From assembly GCA_964036045.1 (NCBI GenBank), contig OZ038400.1, positions 12,893,079 through 12,957,078 on the forward strand: a DNA stretch of 64,000 nucleotides, written 5' to 3'. Positions 42,068 through 53,596 of the stretch are shown here, one piece after another; position 1 is the stretch's first letter, and each line of letters begins with the position of its first letter. The stretch comes from Eutreptiella sp. 'Long Island Sound 2002' (Eukaryota; Euglenozoa; Euglenophyceae; Eutreptiales; Eutreptiaceae). The notes below the pieces were generated by a model, which made no database searches, was not told the DNA's origin, and saw nothing but the letters and a program-made list of their open reading frames with translations. The translations under genes and the position numbers were made by a program.

Positions 42068-44640
42068 CCGGCAGCGAAACCCAGCCAGGAGTGGCGGGGA
42101 GTAGCACACAGGAACCTCCGCCAGGAGAGGCGAGGGACCAACCACACCAGCCACAAACCCACCACACACGCCACCGCCGCACGCCACACGCCGCACACCA
42201 CACACCGCACACCACGCACCACCGCCGACATCGAAACCCAGCCAGGAGTGGCGAGGGACCAACAACCAACACACCACCGCCACACACCACACACCACCGC
42301 CGCCAGCGGACCCCAGCCAGGAGTGGCGGGGACCGCCCACCACCACCGGCAGCGAAACCCAGCCAGGAGTGGCGGGGAGTAGCACACAGGAACCTCCGCC
42401 AGGAGTGGCGAGGGACCAACAACCAACACACCACCGCCACACACCACACACCACCGCCGCCAGCGGACCCCAGCCAGGAGTGGCGGGGACCGCCCACCAC
42501 CACCGGCAGCGAAACCCAGCCAGGAGTGGCGGGGAGTAGCACACAGGAACCTCCGCCAGGAGTGGCGAGGGACCAACCACACCAGCCACAAACCCACCAC
42601 ACACGCCACCGCCGCACACCACACGCCGCACACCACACACCGCACACCACGCACCACCGCCGGCAGCGAAACCCAGCCAGGAGTGGCGGGGAGTAGCACA
42701 CAGGAACCTCCGCCAGGAGTGGCGAGGGACCAACAACCAACACACCACCGCCACACACCACACACCACCGCCGCCAGCGGACCCCAGCCAGGAGTGGCGG
42801 GGACCGCCCACCACCACCGGCAGCGAAACCCAGCCAGGAGTGGCGGGGAGTAGCACACAGGAACCTCCGCCAGGAGTGGCGAGGGAACAACAACCAACAC
42901 ACCACCGCCACACACCACACACCACCGCCGCCAGCGGACCCCAGCCAGGAGTGGCGGGGACCGCCCACCACCACCGGCAGCGAAACCCAGCCAGGAGTGG
43001 CGGGGAGTAGCACACAGGAACCTCCGCCAGGAGTGGCGAGGGACCAACCACACCAGCCACAAACCCACCACACACGCCACCGCCGCACACCACACGCCGC
43101 ACACCACACACCGCACACCACGCACCACCGCCGGCAGCGAAACCCAGCCAGGAGTGGCGGGGAGTAGCACACAGGAACCTCCGCCAGGAGTGGCGAGGGA
43201 CCAACAACCAACACACCACCGCCACACACCACACACCACCGCCGCCAGCGGACCCCAGCCAGGAGTGGCGGGGACCGCCCACCACCACCGGCAGCGAAAC
43301 CCAGCCAGGAGTGGCGGGGAGTAGCACACAGGAACCTCCGCCAGGAGTGGCGAGGGACCAACAACCAACACACCACCGCCACACACCACACACCACCGCC
43401 GCCAGCGGACCCCAGCCAGGAGTGGCGGGGACCGCCCACCACCACCGGCAGCGAAACCCAGCCAGGAGTGGCGGGGAGTAGCACACAGGAACCTCCGCCA
43501 GGAGTGGCGAGGGAGCAACAACCAACACACCACCGCCACACACCACACACCACCGCCGCCAGCGGACCCCAGCCAGGAGTGGCGGGGACCGCCCACCACC
43601 ACCGGCAGCGAAACCCAGCCAGGAGTGGCGGGGAGTAGCACACAGGAACCTCCGCCAGGAGTGGCGAGGGACCAACCACACCAGCCACAAACCCACCACA
43701 CACGCCACCGCCGCACGCCACACGCCGCACACCACACACCGCACACCACCCACCACCGCCGGCAGCGAAACCCAGCCAGGAGTGGCGGGGAGTAGCACAC
43801 AGGAACCTCCGCCAGGAGTGGCGAGGGACCAACAACCAACACACCACCGCCACACACCACACACCACCGCCGCCAGCGGACCCCAGCCAGGAGTGGCGGG
43901 GACCGCCCACCACCACCGGCAGCGAAACCCAGCCAGGAGTGGCGGGGAGTAGCACACAGGAACCTCCGCCAGGAGTGGCGAGGGACCAACAACCAACACA
44001 CCACCGCCACACACCACACACCACCGCCGCCAGCGGACCCCAGCCAGGAATGGCGGGGACCGCCCACCACCACCGGCAGCGAAACCCAGCCAGGAGTGGC
44101 GGGGAGTAGCACACAGGAACCTCCGCCAGGAGTGGCGAGGGACCAACCACACCAGCCACAAACCCACCACACACGCCACCGCCGCACGCCACACGCCGCA
44201 CACCACACACCGCACACCACGCACCACCGCCGGCAGCGAAACCCAGCCAGGAGTGGCGGGGAGTAGCACACAGGAACCTCCGCCAGGAGTGGCGAGGGAC
44301 CAACAACCAACACACCACCGCCACACGCCACACACCACCGCCGCCAGCGGACCCAAGCCAGGAGTGGCGGGGACCGCCCACCACCACCGGCAGCGAAACC
44401 CAGCCAGGAGTGGCGGGGAGTAGCACACAGGAACCTCCGCCAGGAGTGGCGAGGGACCAACAACCAACACACCACCGCCACACACCACACACCACCGCCG
44501 CCAGCGGACCCCAGCCAGGAGTGGCGGGGACCGCCCACCACCACCGGCAGCGAAACCCAGCCAGGAGTGGCGGGGAGTAGCACACAGGAACCTCCGCCAG
44601 GAGTGGCGAGGGACCAACCACACCACACACCACCCACAAC
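42068..44640 (+). repeat. 157-bp satellite with three-unit higher-order repeat
   Basis: Units start (CCGGCAGCGAAACCC) at 42068, 42225 (variant), 42346, 42503, 42660, 42817 and every 157 bp to 44544: 17 units, one of them 121 bp. Each unit contains three CCAGGAGTGGCG-type cores; the short unit lacks one 36-bp segment between two cores. Two unit types differ in their A/C-rich half and alternate as 2-1-1, giving a 471-bp super-repeat, with one extra type-1 unit at 43445. The many long frames read from it on both strands follow from T-poverty and from 157 not being divisible by 3. Confidence 0.93.
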
Positions 44641-47600
44641 CCCGCCAACACACCACCACCGCACACCACACACCACACACCACGCACCACCACCGCAGGA
44701 CCAGAGGAGGGGGCGACACGCCCGCAAGCAACACAGCCAGGAACAGCGAACACACCCCCCCCCACCACCACCACCCCACCCCGGAGAGACGGGACACCAA
44801 CCACCGCAAACCGCACAGCGAAAAGGGGGGCGGGACGAAAAGGGCCCACGGGGGGCGCCGGCGAGGGACCCAACCTCAGGGGTTTGGGGCCCCCCCCGGT
44901 GACAATATCGGCCCCACCTGAGCACACGCAATAAGGTGGGATACGCCCGGGACCGTTGGTCAGCGGCCCGCGGTGGCACCGGCCTGGGGGGGTGACCAAT
45001 GGGCCTGACCAAGAGCACTCCCCACGGCACGTACTGCGGTTCGGGCCCAGCGAGGGGCTGCGGGTAGGGCACACCGTCCATCGGGGCAGGCAAGAGACGC
45101 GCCTGTCCCGCGAGGACTCCCCAGCGACCCACAGTGTACCCGACCCCGGTGTGGGGAACGGCTGGAGTACCTGGCTACGGAACAGGTCCATGGACGGCAT
45201 CCGTACAACAGAGTTACACCCTGACGGGGAGTGCAAGCACCGGCTCCCCCACGGGGAAACACCAGGGGAAGGGACCCGAGCCGGCGACAAGGACCCCCCC
45301 CCACACACCACAGCCGGGAAGGCCCGGGCACGACACCGCCCCAAGCGACACGGAAAAGAGAGAGAAGGAGGAGGGCACACGCAAAGGGGACAGCAAGGGG
45401 ACGCACCACCAACAGACCCCAGCCAAGGGGGGCGGGGAACCACACAGCCGAGACAGGGGGGGGGGGGCACGACACACAGCCCCCACACCAAACAGGGCCG
45501 CCAAACCACGCCCGCAAAGGCGAGGGCAGGCGCCCCAACGCACCACCAACACACCGCACACACGCCCGAGCGTGCGCACAACACACACCCCCACAACCGC
45601 CACCGACACGAGCCCCACAAGCGCACACCACACACCAAAGCACAGGCGCCGCCCGCACCACACACGCAACACACACAAACCCAAACAACAGGAACCCAGC
45701 AACCCGCCAGGGGGACTGCAGGGCCGCCAGAAGCCGCTAGGACGCAAAGGAGGACCCACCAAGCCCGCAGCCAGGAGTGGCGAACGGCCACACCCAGTAA
45801 CACCCGAACGGCCACGCCCAACACCAGGACCGGGCACTACGACACCCACACCAGCACCGCCACCAACGCCCAAACCGGACGCCACGACACCCTCACCAGC
45901 GGACACACCCGAAACCAGCGGAAGCACCATCGGCAACACCAGCGACCCCAGCACCCACCAACAACAAACCAACACAAAAAGCCACCCAACACTGCCCAAC
46001 GACCGCACCCAACCGATCCGGTCCCCCACCGGCTCGCACCCAGAACCACCGCCACCGACATCCACGCCATCGGAAACACCAACACCGCCAAAAATCAAGC
46101 CAGCACAACACCCTCACCAACACCGTCACCACCGGCACCAACGCCTACGACACCTACGCATGCCACCGCCGGTTCCAGCACCTACATCACCCAAGCCAAC
46201 GGCATCAAGCACACCATCGCCGGCAACACCCCACCATCAGCGTCGCCACCAGCAACCTCTGCCACCGGAGGACACCGAAACCGCCACAGCCACCGCCACC
46301 GCCACAGGTGAGCCAACAAACCACCAAGCCCCGGCCAGGGGAAGCGAGGGCACGCGCCCGGAACCACCATGCAATCCCCGGCGACACCCACACCACCGGC
46401 GCCGCCAACACCACCCTCACCCACGACACCACCCGGAGCAACACCTACGCCACCTACACCAACAGCAGCACCAGCAGACCACACCACCTACTGCACACCC
46501 CCCCAGACAGAGCCACAGAAACCGACCACCGCCCTGAACGCAAGCCGCGGACCACCCACACACAGACCCACGCCAACCACCACCAGCATCGGCAGCGTCC
46601 GAGACGCCGAGAACCATAGCGACACCCACAACGACCTCACCACCGGCATCACCGACACCGACACCGGCAATACGGCCTCAGCACCGACAAACCAGAGCGT
46701 CAACGGCAATCGCCACGGCAACACCGCCCGGTACGACACCATCGGCATCAACAACACCAAGGGAGCCAACACACAGGCCAGCGACACCCATGGGTACCTC
46801 CACCAGGAGTGGCGAGGTCCCACCCCCGCCGTCAGAACACCACCATCCACCAGGGCAACACCTGCAGCGCCCACATCGGCCGCAGCTTCACCGGCGGCGC
46901 CCTCGCCAACACCGTCACCAACACCGCGACGGCCAGCCACGAGTGGCACGCCCGGAACCGCCGACCACCCAAACACAGGCCGCGCCCAGCACCAACACCA
47001 ACAACGCCCACGCCAACAGACCACCACAACACACGCCAACCACCAAGTAACACATAAGGCACCCTCGCTTTCGGCAACACCAACGCCACCAACACCCACG
47101 GCACTATCCACACCACCACCAACCCCACCAACGACGGGCCGAGGTGCCGTCACCCACAACGCCCACAACACCACCACCACGGCCCCGCCACCTAGGGCAA
47201 CCCCACCAACGGCGTCACCAAGGACGCCAGCACGGCTAGCGAACGAACGCCACCGAGCCCTCAGCCAGGAGAGGCGAACGCCCGCACCCAGCAACACCCG
47301 AACGGCCACGCCCAGACCCAGGGCCAGGAACTGCGACACCCGCACCGCCGCCAGCACCCAAACCGAACACCACAGCACCCTCACCAACGGGGACGCCCGG
47401 AACCAACAACGGACCAACAGCGGCCAAGTTACACCCAAAGCGTTCCAACCGCGCCACCCACCGGCCCGCACCCAGAACCACCACCACCACCAGCAACAGC
47501 CACTGACAACCCACACACAGACCCACACCAACCACCAGCAGCATCAACAACATCAGCGACACCGTGAACCATAGCAGCGCCCGCAACGACCTCACCACCG

Positions 47601-49321
47601 GCACCACCGACGGCGCCACCGGCAGTGCGACCTCACCGACAGCAACCCGGAGCATCCCCCATCCCGCGTCCCGGTGAGACACCATCGGCAGCAAGGACAC
47701 CGAGGGGGCCAAGGCCAACCCACCAGCCAACGACGCACGTGGGAACCTCCGCCAGGAATGGCGAGGTCCCCCCTCCGCCGTCAGAACAGGGCAGCACTTA
47801 CAACACCCTACAACGCCAACACACACAGCTCCCCCGGCAGCACCCCCACCAACGCCAACACCGGCACCACCGACAGCGGCAACACGGCGACACCACCACC
47901 CAACCGCAGCAAGGTCACCCTAAACCGCAACCGCAGCAACACCTGTTACTACGGACCCACGGACAGCCGACACCACCAGGACCACAGACCGGCCAAACAC
48001 CAGCCACGAATGGCACGCCCGGAACCACCGAACACCAGCACACAGGCCACCGGACCACCGCGAGACACACCATCGCCCCTAACACCCCTAACACCACCAC
48101 CACGACCCCGGCACAGAGTAACACCTAGGGCGCCCCCATCGACGACACCACCCAGGACACCACCACGGCTGGCGAACAAACGCCACCAGCGCAGCCCACC
48201 AGGCCCCCAACCAAGGGTAGAAACAACAACGCCACACGCCATCGCACCCACCGCATCGAAATCACCCGGAGCAACGTCAACATCAACCAGGGGTCCCCAC
48301 CACCCACCCAAGCAGCACAAAACACCACAGCAACACCACCACACCCTCACCACCAGCGACACCACCGCCAGCACCCTCCGCCAGGAATGGCGAGGAGAAG
48401 GCCCAACAGCGCGGACCCACCCAACGTCCCCGGCACCCTCACCATCGGACCGTCACCACCGGCGCCGACCCCCAACACACCACCGTCACCAACGCCACCG
48501 ACCCCGGACGCAAAAATCACACAGCCCGCACACACGGCACCAGCCAGAGCAACGCCGACACCACTCCCGGCCAACTCACACGAACACCACCGGAAGCACC
48601 ACCGTCGACCGAACACCACGGCGACCCCAGGGTACGAGTCCCCCCCACCATCTGCACGGCCAGCGACGCCGTCACCGGCACCAACCGGAACACCGACAAC
48701 GACAGCCTCACCAACAACCGACACCCCCCTACCGCTGCCACCCACCAGTCACGCCACCCGCCGTCAAAGCCACCCACCAATGCCGCACCCCGAACCACAC
48801 TTACACCCGAAACCGGCACCAGCACGCCCGGCCGAACCGTCAATGGCACCACCGCCATGGCACCGCCTACGCTCACCACCGCCACCACCACCCCACGCGA
48901 GACCAGGAACCCCCGCCGTCGCCAACGGCCTCAACGAGCACCGACACCACCAACACCACCACCGCCGGACAGGGACTACCCACAAACCAGGAACATCTCC
49001 ACCACCAACAACCAATACACCACCCGCGGCACCCCACCATCGCCGACACCACCACGGCACCCATCACACCTCCACCACCGGAGGCGACGTGGGCCACACC
49101 ACCCGTCAACTACAGCACCCTCGCCACCACCGCCACATCCGGCCCACGAACGTTACCGCCGACAACACCACATACGCCCATACGTCACCCACGCCATGCT
49201 CACCGACCATCACCTCGTCATCAGAGACACCAACACCACCGGCGACGACGACAGCGACAACAGCTGACCCACCAGCTAACCACCATCAATCATAGCCCAG
49301 CACCAGCTTCATCTACTCTAA
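44641..49321 (+). repeat. T-poor degenerate repeat region, possible 5' part of the non-LTR element
   Basis: 44800-45240 has more normal composition and no recognised gene. From 45240 on the plus strand is almost only A, C and G (45961-46020 has two T in 60). All three plus frames are largely open as Pro/Thr/His/Gln-rich frames that shift between frames, so none is called. Modules recur: 45771 and 47265 share GGCGAACG..CACCCAG; 46803 and 47752 share GGCGAGGTCCC..CCGCCGTCAGAAC. The CCAGGAGTGGCG core of the 157-bp satellite reappears at 45771, 46803, 47265, 47752 and 48381. Confidence 0.6.
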
Positions 49322-49669
49322 CGCCCATACCACCCTCGCCAACAGCGCCGCCACCGACACAATCATCCACTCCGGCGCCCACACCACCCTCACCACCAAC
49401 ATCACAAACACCACCACCCCCAGGGTCAGGGCCCGCGGGAAAAAGAACGGCAGAGCGAGCACGCCACCACCCGCACGCGTCGCCCACCCTATCGTACACC
49501 GCTCCGCAACACGCCCCCCCTCGCTTCCCCTGACAGGGCGTGCGATCCAGCCCACTGCTGGGAAGACGACTTCGACATCCTGCCGGCCATCCGACACCTA
49601 CTGGCAGCCACGGCCCCGCGCCCACAAGCCCACCAGCAACCCACGGAACCGCAAGAGCCCGACCACCCC

Positions 49670-52600
49670 ATGCCACCACGCTCCATATCCCCCGCGTCCA
49701 CCGCAGACCGGAACGCGGAACACCAGCGAGAGGAGCCCGACCCCGGCCGCGCCGCCACGCCCCCACCGCCCCCCCCCCCAAAGGACATCTACGCCACGCT
49801 GGCCAGCACCCTAGCCCCCATGGACGCCGAGCAGTACTACCAGTCCGTCCAACGAGACCTCCCTGAGGACCACGCGACCCTCCAGGGGTGGAAGCAGGAG
49901 AAAAGGTACGACAACGAGTGGGACACAGAGGAAGACCTTCTCTGGGACGACACCTGGAAAGGCACCGCGGACACCTTCCTGGAGGCAGCAGCCGAAACCT
50001 ACCCCCGCCCGCCCGGGGACACCAGACACGGCCTCCACGCCCTCCTAGCGTTCCACAGCTGGAAACACCGCCACACCGTCACCCTCCACCCCCTCGACCA
50101 CAATCCGCACCGATGGACACCTGAAGACGACGCCACAGCCACCATCACCGTACAGCAAAGCCCCGAGAACCCGGAGGAATACCACATCACCTGGGACGAT
50201 CCGGCACCCCACCCCCCCACCTCCCCCACCCTCCCAGATGTCTTCGCCGCCATCAGTGCAGAGCTCCAGGAGGCCAAAGCCCCCCACCAACTGGACGAAG
50301 ACATGCCCCAGGCACCATCACCATCAACCACACAAGACCAACCCCGCACAGAGCCCCTCACCCACCCCATCACCACAATGGAGCTCCCCCCACAACACCG
50401 CACCACCCCAGACCGAAACGGGTTTCGAGACCTGCCGCGGGAATGGGCGGTCCACAACGGCACACTCCGATGGGACGAAATCACACCGGGCCTCCAGGCC
50501 ATCCGCCTCCACTCAATCACAGAGCCCACCACCACCTGGGCACTACCGACGGACCGCCACCACCTCCTCCTCACCGTCCAAGGCGATGCCACGATCACAC
50601 CCACGGAAGGAGACCCCGTAACAGCAGCCGCCGCCCACGCCGTCCACATACCCCCGCAAGCATCGTCGGCACCTATGACGGTGCATCCAGGCCCCACCCC
50701 TTGGCAGGCCATCGTCGTCACCTACCCCGCCCCCAATGACCACACACATACCTGGCAGCAACGATGGGAGGACATCCGAGGGGACCTCCTCCAAGAACAC
50801 CTAGGGCTCACACGCACCCACCACACCCTACAACCGATACGAGGAGTAGGTCAAGCGTCACACGGCATACACGCCCCGGGAGTATGGGCCTACGCCACAC
50901 CCATAAACCCACAAGCAGCGGAGGACATCAAGACCGCCCTATCCATCCAGCAAGCCCAGACCCAAACCCCGCACCGCAACACCCAACGAGGCTACACAAT
51001 TTGGTGGGCGTACCAAGACCATGACACCCTCACCCCCCAACCGGGGGCCCCGCCTCTAGACACCAACACCACCGCCCTCCTCCAAGCCGCAACAGCGGCA
51101 GCCACACAGGTAGGAGCCCCGGAAACCTGGGGCCCACAATACCTGGTCGAAACCAAAGTGGCGCCCCACGCGAAGGGCCAAGACAAGCCCCCAACACCGA
51201 AGCCGCTCCACCCCCCGCTCAAGCTAGACCCGACGGAGCACACCCCCCAGGATGAATGGGCGACCCACTACATCATCCCCCACACCACCACCCGCAAGAA
51301 CGACGCCGCCAGAATTACCGTCACCCGCCACCTCCCCCACACCACACAGGTGTATGAGCTGACGGCCCCCAACGTCCTCGTCACCCGTCGCCGACACGAC
51401 GAGCGATACACCATACAGGCGGAAGGGGCCGCCGCGACCACCCTGTACACATGGGCAACACGGGGGGACCTCCCACACCCCACCCTCCACCACGCCCCCT
51501 CCTGGCCCACCCCCTTCCACACAGCGGACCGCCCCAACAAGAAGCCCAAACACACGGGTGTGCACACCCACGCCCAGGAGGCCCAGCACCGACACGAAGC
51601 GAGGCGCAAGGCCCGCACCCTCCACGACGACCACACCATCCCCCGCATCGGCGCCCCCCCCGCCAGGGTATCAGATACCACCCACAACCGCACGATCACA
51701 GGCATCACCACGGACTGCCTGAACCCAGCGGCGTCGCGGGCAGACGCCGTATGGATCAGCGAAGGGCGCTCCCACACACGGGCGGTGGCGCGCCTCCACA
51801 ACATCCAACCCCACAAACTCCAGCGCGCCGTTGGACCCTTCGCCGTACACGTCACCCCGTACGGCATCGACCACCCCCGGTGTGAGCACTATGACCCGCC
51901 CTGCTCCACCCCATGCACCTCGCCCCTCCGCCAACCGCTGCCGGCCCCCACCATCACGGGCAACATGTACCTGGGCACCGTACCGGGAGACCCGGGCATA
52001 TACATCCTGCCCAGGTCCAGGGAACACGCCATCCCCCTCCACTGTGTGGAGTCCCTCGCCCTGGGACCACCCCCACCAAAACACCAACACCAACACATCC
52101 CGGGGGACAAACGGACACAGGCCCCAGACGGGGGAAAAAAGGCCCACCAACGCGCCCTGGCCCACATCACCCTCCACCCCGCAGCCCACCTACCAAAGGA
52201 CTTCGGCACGGAGCGCCACATCGTCCTGGAGGGCCAAGCCCACCACATCATCACCGCCGCCCTGTACACCCTCGCCGCCCACGAACGCCACTGGGACCCC
52301 ACAACCATCCCAGCAATGCCCCCACCGCCCCAAGGCCCCAACGATCCCGTCACCCCCTTCCACATCGATCAACTCCTAAGCCGCAAGGCCCCCCCACACC
52401 TCCACCCCTCCAGGATACCACTAGCCATTGCATCGTGGGACACCCTGGACACCCCCCCCCAACAACCCGCCATCCACATCCTCAAAGCGGACACCCAATG
52501 GTGGGTCCTCCACTGGGCACACGGAGTCCTCATGGCGGCCCAGGCCTATACCCCGGAAATGGACCCGGAAGACCCCCCACGGGGCCAGCAGCGACTCCTC

Positions 52601-53554
52601 CAAGCCACCACCCTCACAGGCCGCGAAGGCGCCCCCTGGGAAGCCCTCCACACAGCACTCTACTGGGCTCAAGGCTCCCCCAACGGCCCGGACACACCGG
52701 AACCCACAGAGGCCTGGGTCAGGCAGGCCAAGGCCATGAGGAACTACCACCTACACCACCCCTTCGACGACAGCCCCGCCGCACTGCCATGGCCAACAGA
52801 TCCCCCGGAGACCGTACGCAAGCTCGCCGACATCGTACGCAGCCACGCGAAAGCGAAAATGCAAACACCGGCAGAACCCCCACTGAGGGATCCAGACCAG
52901 CAAGCAACGCACCCCTTCTTCCAACCCCATGCCCCCCCAGCCCCGCCACCTCCAGTCCCACCCAAGCGAACGAGACGACAAAAGGGGGCACCCGCCCCCA
53001 GCCAAGCCGGAAAAGCAGCAACCTCCCGACCCCCCGCATCCCACCCGACCCACCCGACGAACCCAGACCAAGCATCCTCGTCATCCTCCCTCCCACCACT
53101 ACCACCGCCCCACCCGGACCAGACATCCTCATCATCCTCCCTCCCGCCACCAGCACAGGCCCCGCCCAAAGCGTACCCGAGGTTCGAAAAAGGTGCGAAG
53201 GTCCAACAGCCCTTCCGCAACGACCACACAGGCGACTGGATCTGGTGTGAGGGCACGATCCAGTACCGCCTCAAGGGACAAGGGGACAACGGGGGGCCAC
53301 AGATCCGGGTAATCTGGCACCGCCAAAAGGAGCTAGACCAGGGCAACAGCGCCCCGGACAAACCACTCGGCGACACCCTGGAACTCACCAGCGCCCACCC
53401 CATCCGGCTCCGCACCGAAGAGAACAAAGCCCACACAGGCACCAAATACACTGGGGAGCTCCCCCCGGAGTGGAGCCAAGGCCTCCCCCCGCCGCGCCTA
53501 CCCAAACGCCCACAAACCGGCAAAAAGTCCCCAACCCCCAGTCCCCCTCCCTGA
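49670..53554 (+). CDS. ORF1 of the non-LTR element, function unknown
   Basis: 1294 codons from the first ATG to a UGA at 53552-53554. The frame is open without ATG from 49322, and the stretch just upstream (CDPAHCWEDDFDILPAIRHLL) looks protein-like, so the true start may be upstream or use splicing or a non-AUG codon. No family is recognised with confidence. Seen in order: acidic, Trp-rich N-terminus; a beta-rich stretch near residues 290-350 (HHLLLTVQGDATITP ... HIPPQ ... WQAIVVTYP) resembling a cupin-type barrel; several globular, His/Pro-rich blocks; a Pro/Ser-rich linker near 1080-1160; a compact domain near 1165-1230 (FEKGAKVQQPF ... WIWCEGTIQYRL ... IRVIW) resembling an SH3/Tudor-like barrel; a basic Pro-rich end. 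In LINEs ORF1 usually binds RNA; that is inference here. Confidence 0.7.
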   Translation: MPPRSISPASTADRNAEHQREEPDPGRAATPPPPPPPKDIYATLASTLAPMDAEQYYQSVQRDLPEDHATLQGWKQEKRYDNEWDTEEDLLWDDTWKGTADTFLEAAAETYPRPPGDTRHGLHALLAFHSWKHRHTVTLHPLDHNPHRWTPEDDATATITVQQSPENPEEYHITWDDPAPHPPTSPTLPDVFAAISAELQEAKAPHQLDEDMPQAPSPSTTQDQPRTEPLTHPITTMELPPQHRTTPDRNGFRDLPREWAVHNGTLRWDEITPGLQAIRLHSITEPTTTWALPTDRHHLLLTVQGDATITPTEGDPVTAAAAHAVHIPPQASSAPMTVHPGPTPWQAIVVTYPAPNDHTHTWQQRWEDIRGDLLQEHLGLTRTHHTLQPIRGVGQASHGIHAPGVWAYATPINPQAAEDIKTALSIQQAQTQTPHRNTQRGYTIWWAYQDHDTLTPQPGAPPLDTNTTALLQAATAAATQVGAPETWGPQYLVETKVAPHAKGQDKPPTPKPLHPPLKLDPTEHTPQDEWATHYIIPHTTTRKNDAARITVTRHLPHTTQVYELTAPNVLVTRRRHDERYTIQAEGAAATTLYTWATRGDLPHPTLHHAPSWPTPFHTADRPNKKPKHTGVHTHAQEAQHRHEARRKARTLHDDHTIPRIGAPPARVSDTTHNRTITGITTDCLNPAASRADAVWISEGRSHTRAVARLHNIQPHKLQRAVGPFAVHVTPYGIDHPRCEHYDPPCSTPCTSPLRQPLPAPTITGNMYLGTVPGDPGIYILPRSREHAIPLHCVESLALGPPPPKHQHQHIPGDKRTQAPDGGKKAHQRALAHITLHPAAHLPKDFGTERHIVLEGQAHHIITAALYTLAAHERHWDPTTIPAMPPPPQGPNDPVTPFHIDQLLSRKAPPHLHPSRIPLAIASWDTLDTPPQQPAIHILKADTQWWVLHWAHGVLMAAQAYTPEMDPEDPPRGQQRLLQATTLTGREGAPWEALHTALYWAQGSPNGPDTPEPTEAWVRQAKAMRNYHLHHPFDDSPAALPWPTDPPETVRKLADIVRSHAKAKMQTPAEPPLRDPDQQATHPFFQPHAPPAPPPPVPPKRTRRQKGAPAPSQAGKAATSRPPASHPTHPTNPDQASSSSSLPPLPPPHPDQTSSSSSLPPPAQAPPKAYPRFEKGAKVQQPFRNDHTGDWIWCEGTIQYRLKGQGDNGGPQIRVIWHRQKELDQGNSAPDKPLGDTLELTSAHPIRLRTEENKAHTGTKYTGELPPEWSQGLPPPRLPKRPQTGKKSPTPSPPP

Positions 53555-53596
53555 CGGGGCAAGGGCCGAGGGCACAAGCCTCCACAGCCCCGGCCC
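53552..53596 (+). promoter_or_regulatory. Candidate UGA-CGG readthrough signal
   Basis: ORF1 ends UGA followed by CGG, the trinucleotide known from 'type II' viral readthrough sites (for example tobraviruses). Eight bases after the stop, GGGCCG (53563-53568) can pair with CGGCCC (53591-53596), a possible stem as expected for that class. The frame beyond is open and contains the endonuclease start before any ATG. Confidence 0.6.

Noticed and set aside
41769-45824. Minus-strand open frames of 1000-1350 codons rich in Gly, Trp, Cys and Val
   Set aside because: They are translations of the 157-bp satellite and T-poor DNA. The same peptide appears in three overlapping frames because 157 is not a multiple of 3.
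44956-49533. Pro/Thr/His-rich plus-strand open frames of 400-620 codons upstream of ORF1
   Set aside because: All three frames are open because T is nearly absent; similarity between module copies moves from frame to frame, and no domain is seen.
10417-53554. Non-standard genetic code with UAG/UGA as sense
   Set aside because: Long conserved frames (ORF2, ORF3, element A pol) contain no internal UAG or UGA, and several genes here end at UGA. Local readthrough fits better.
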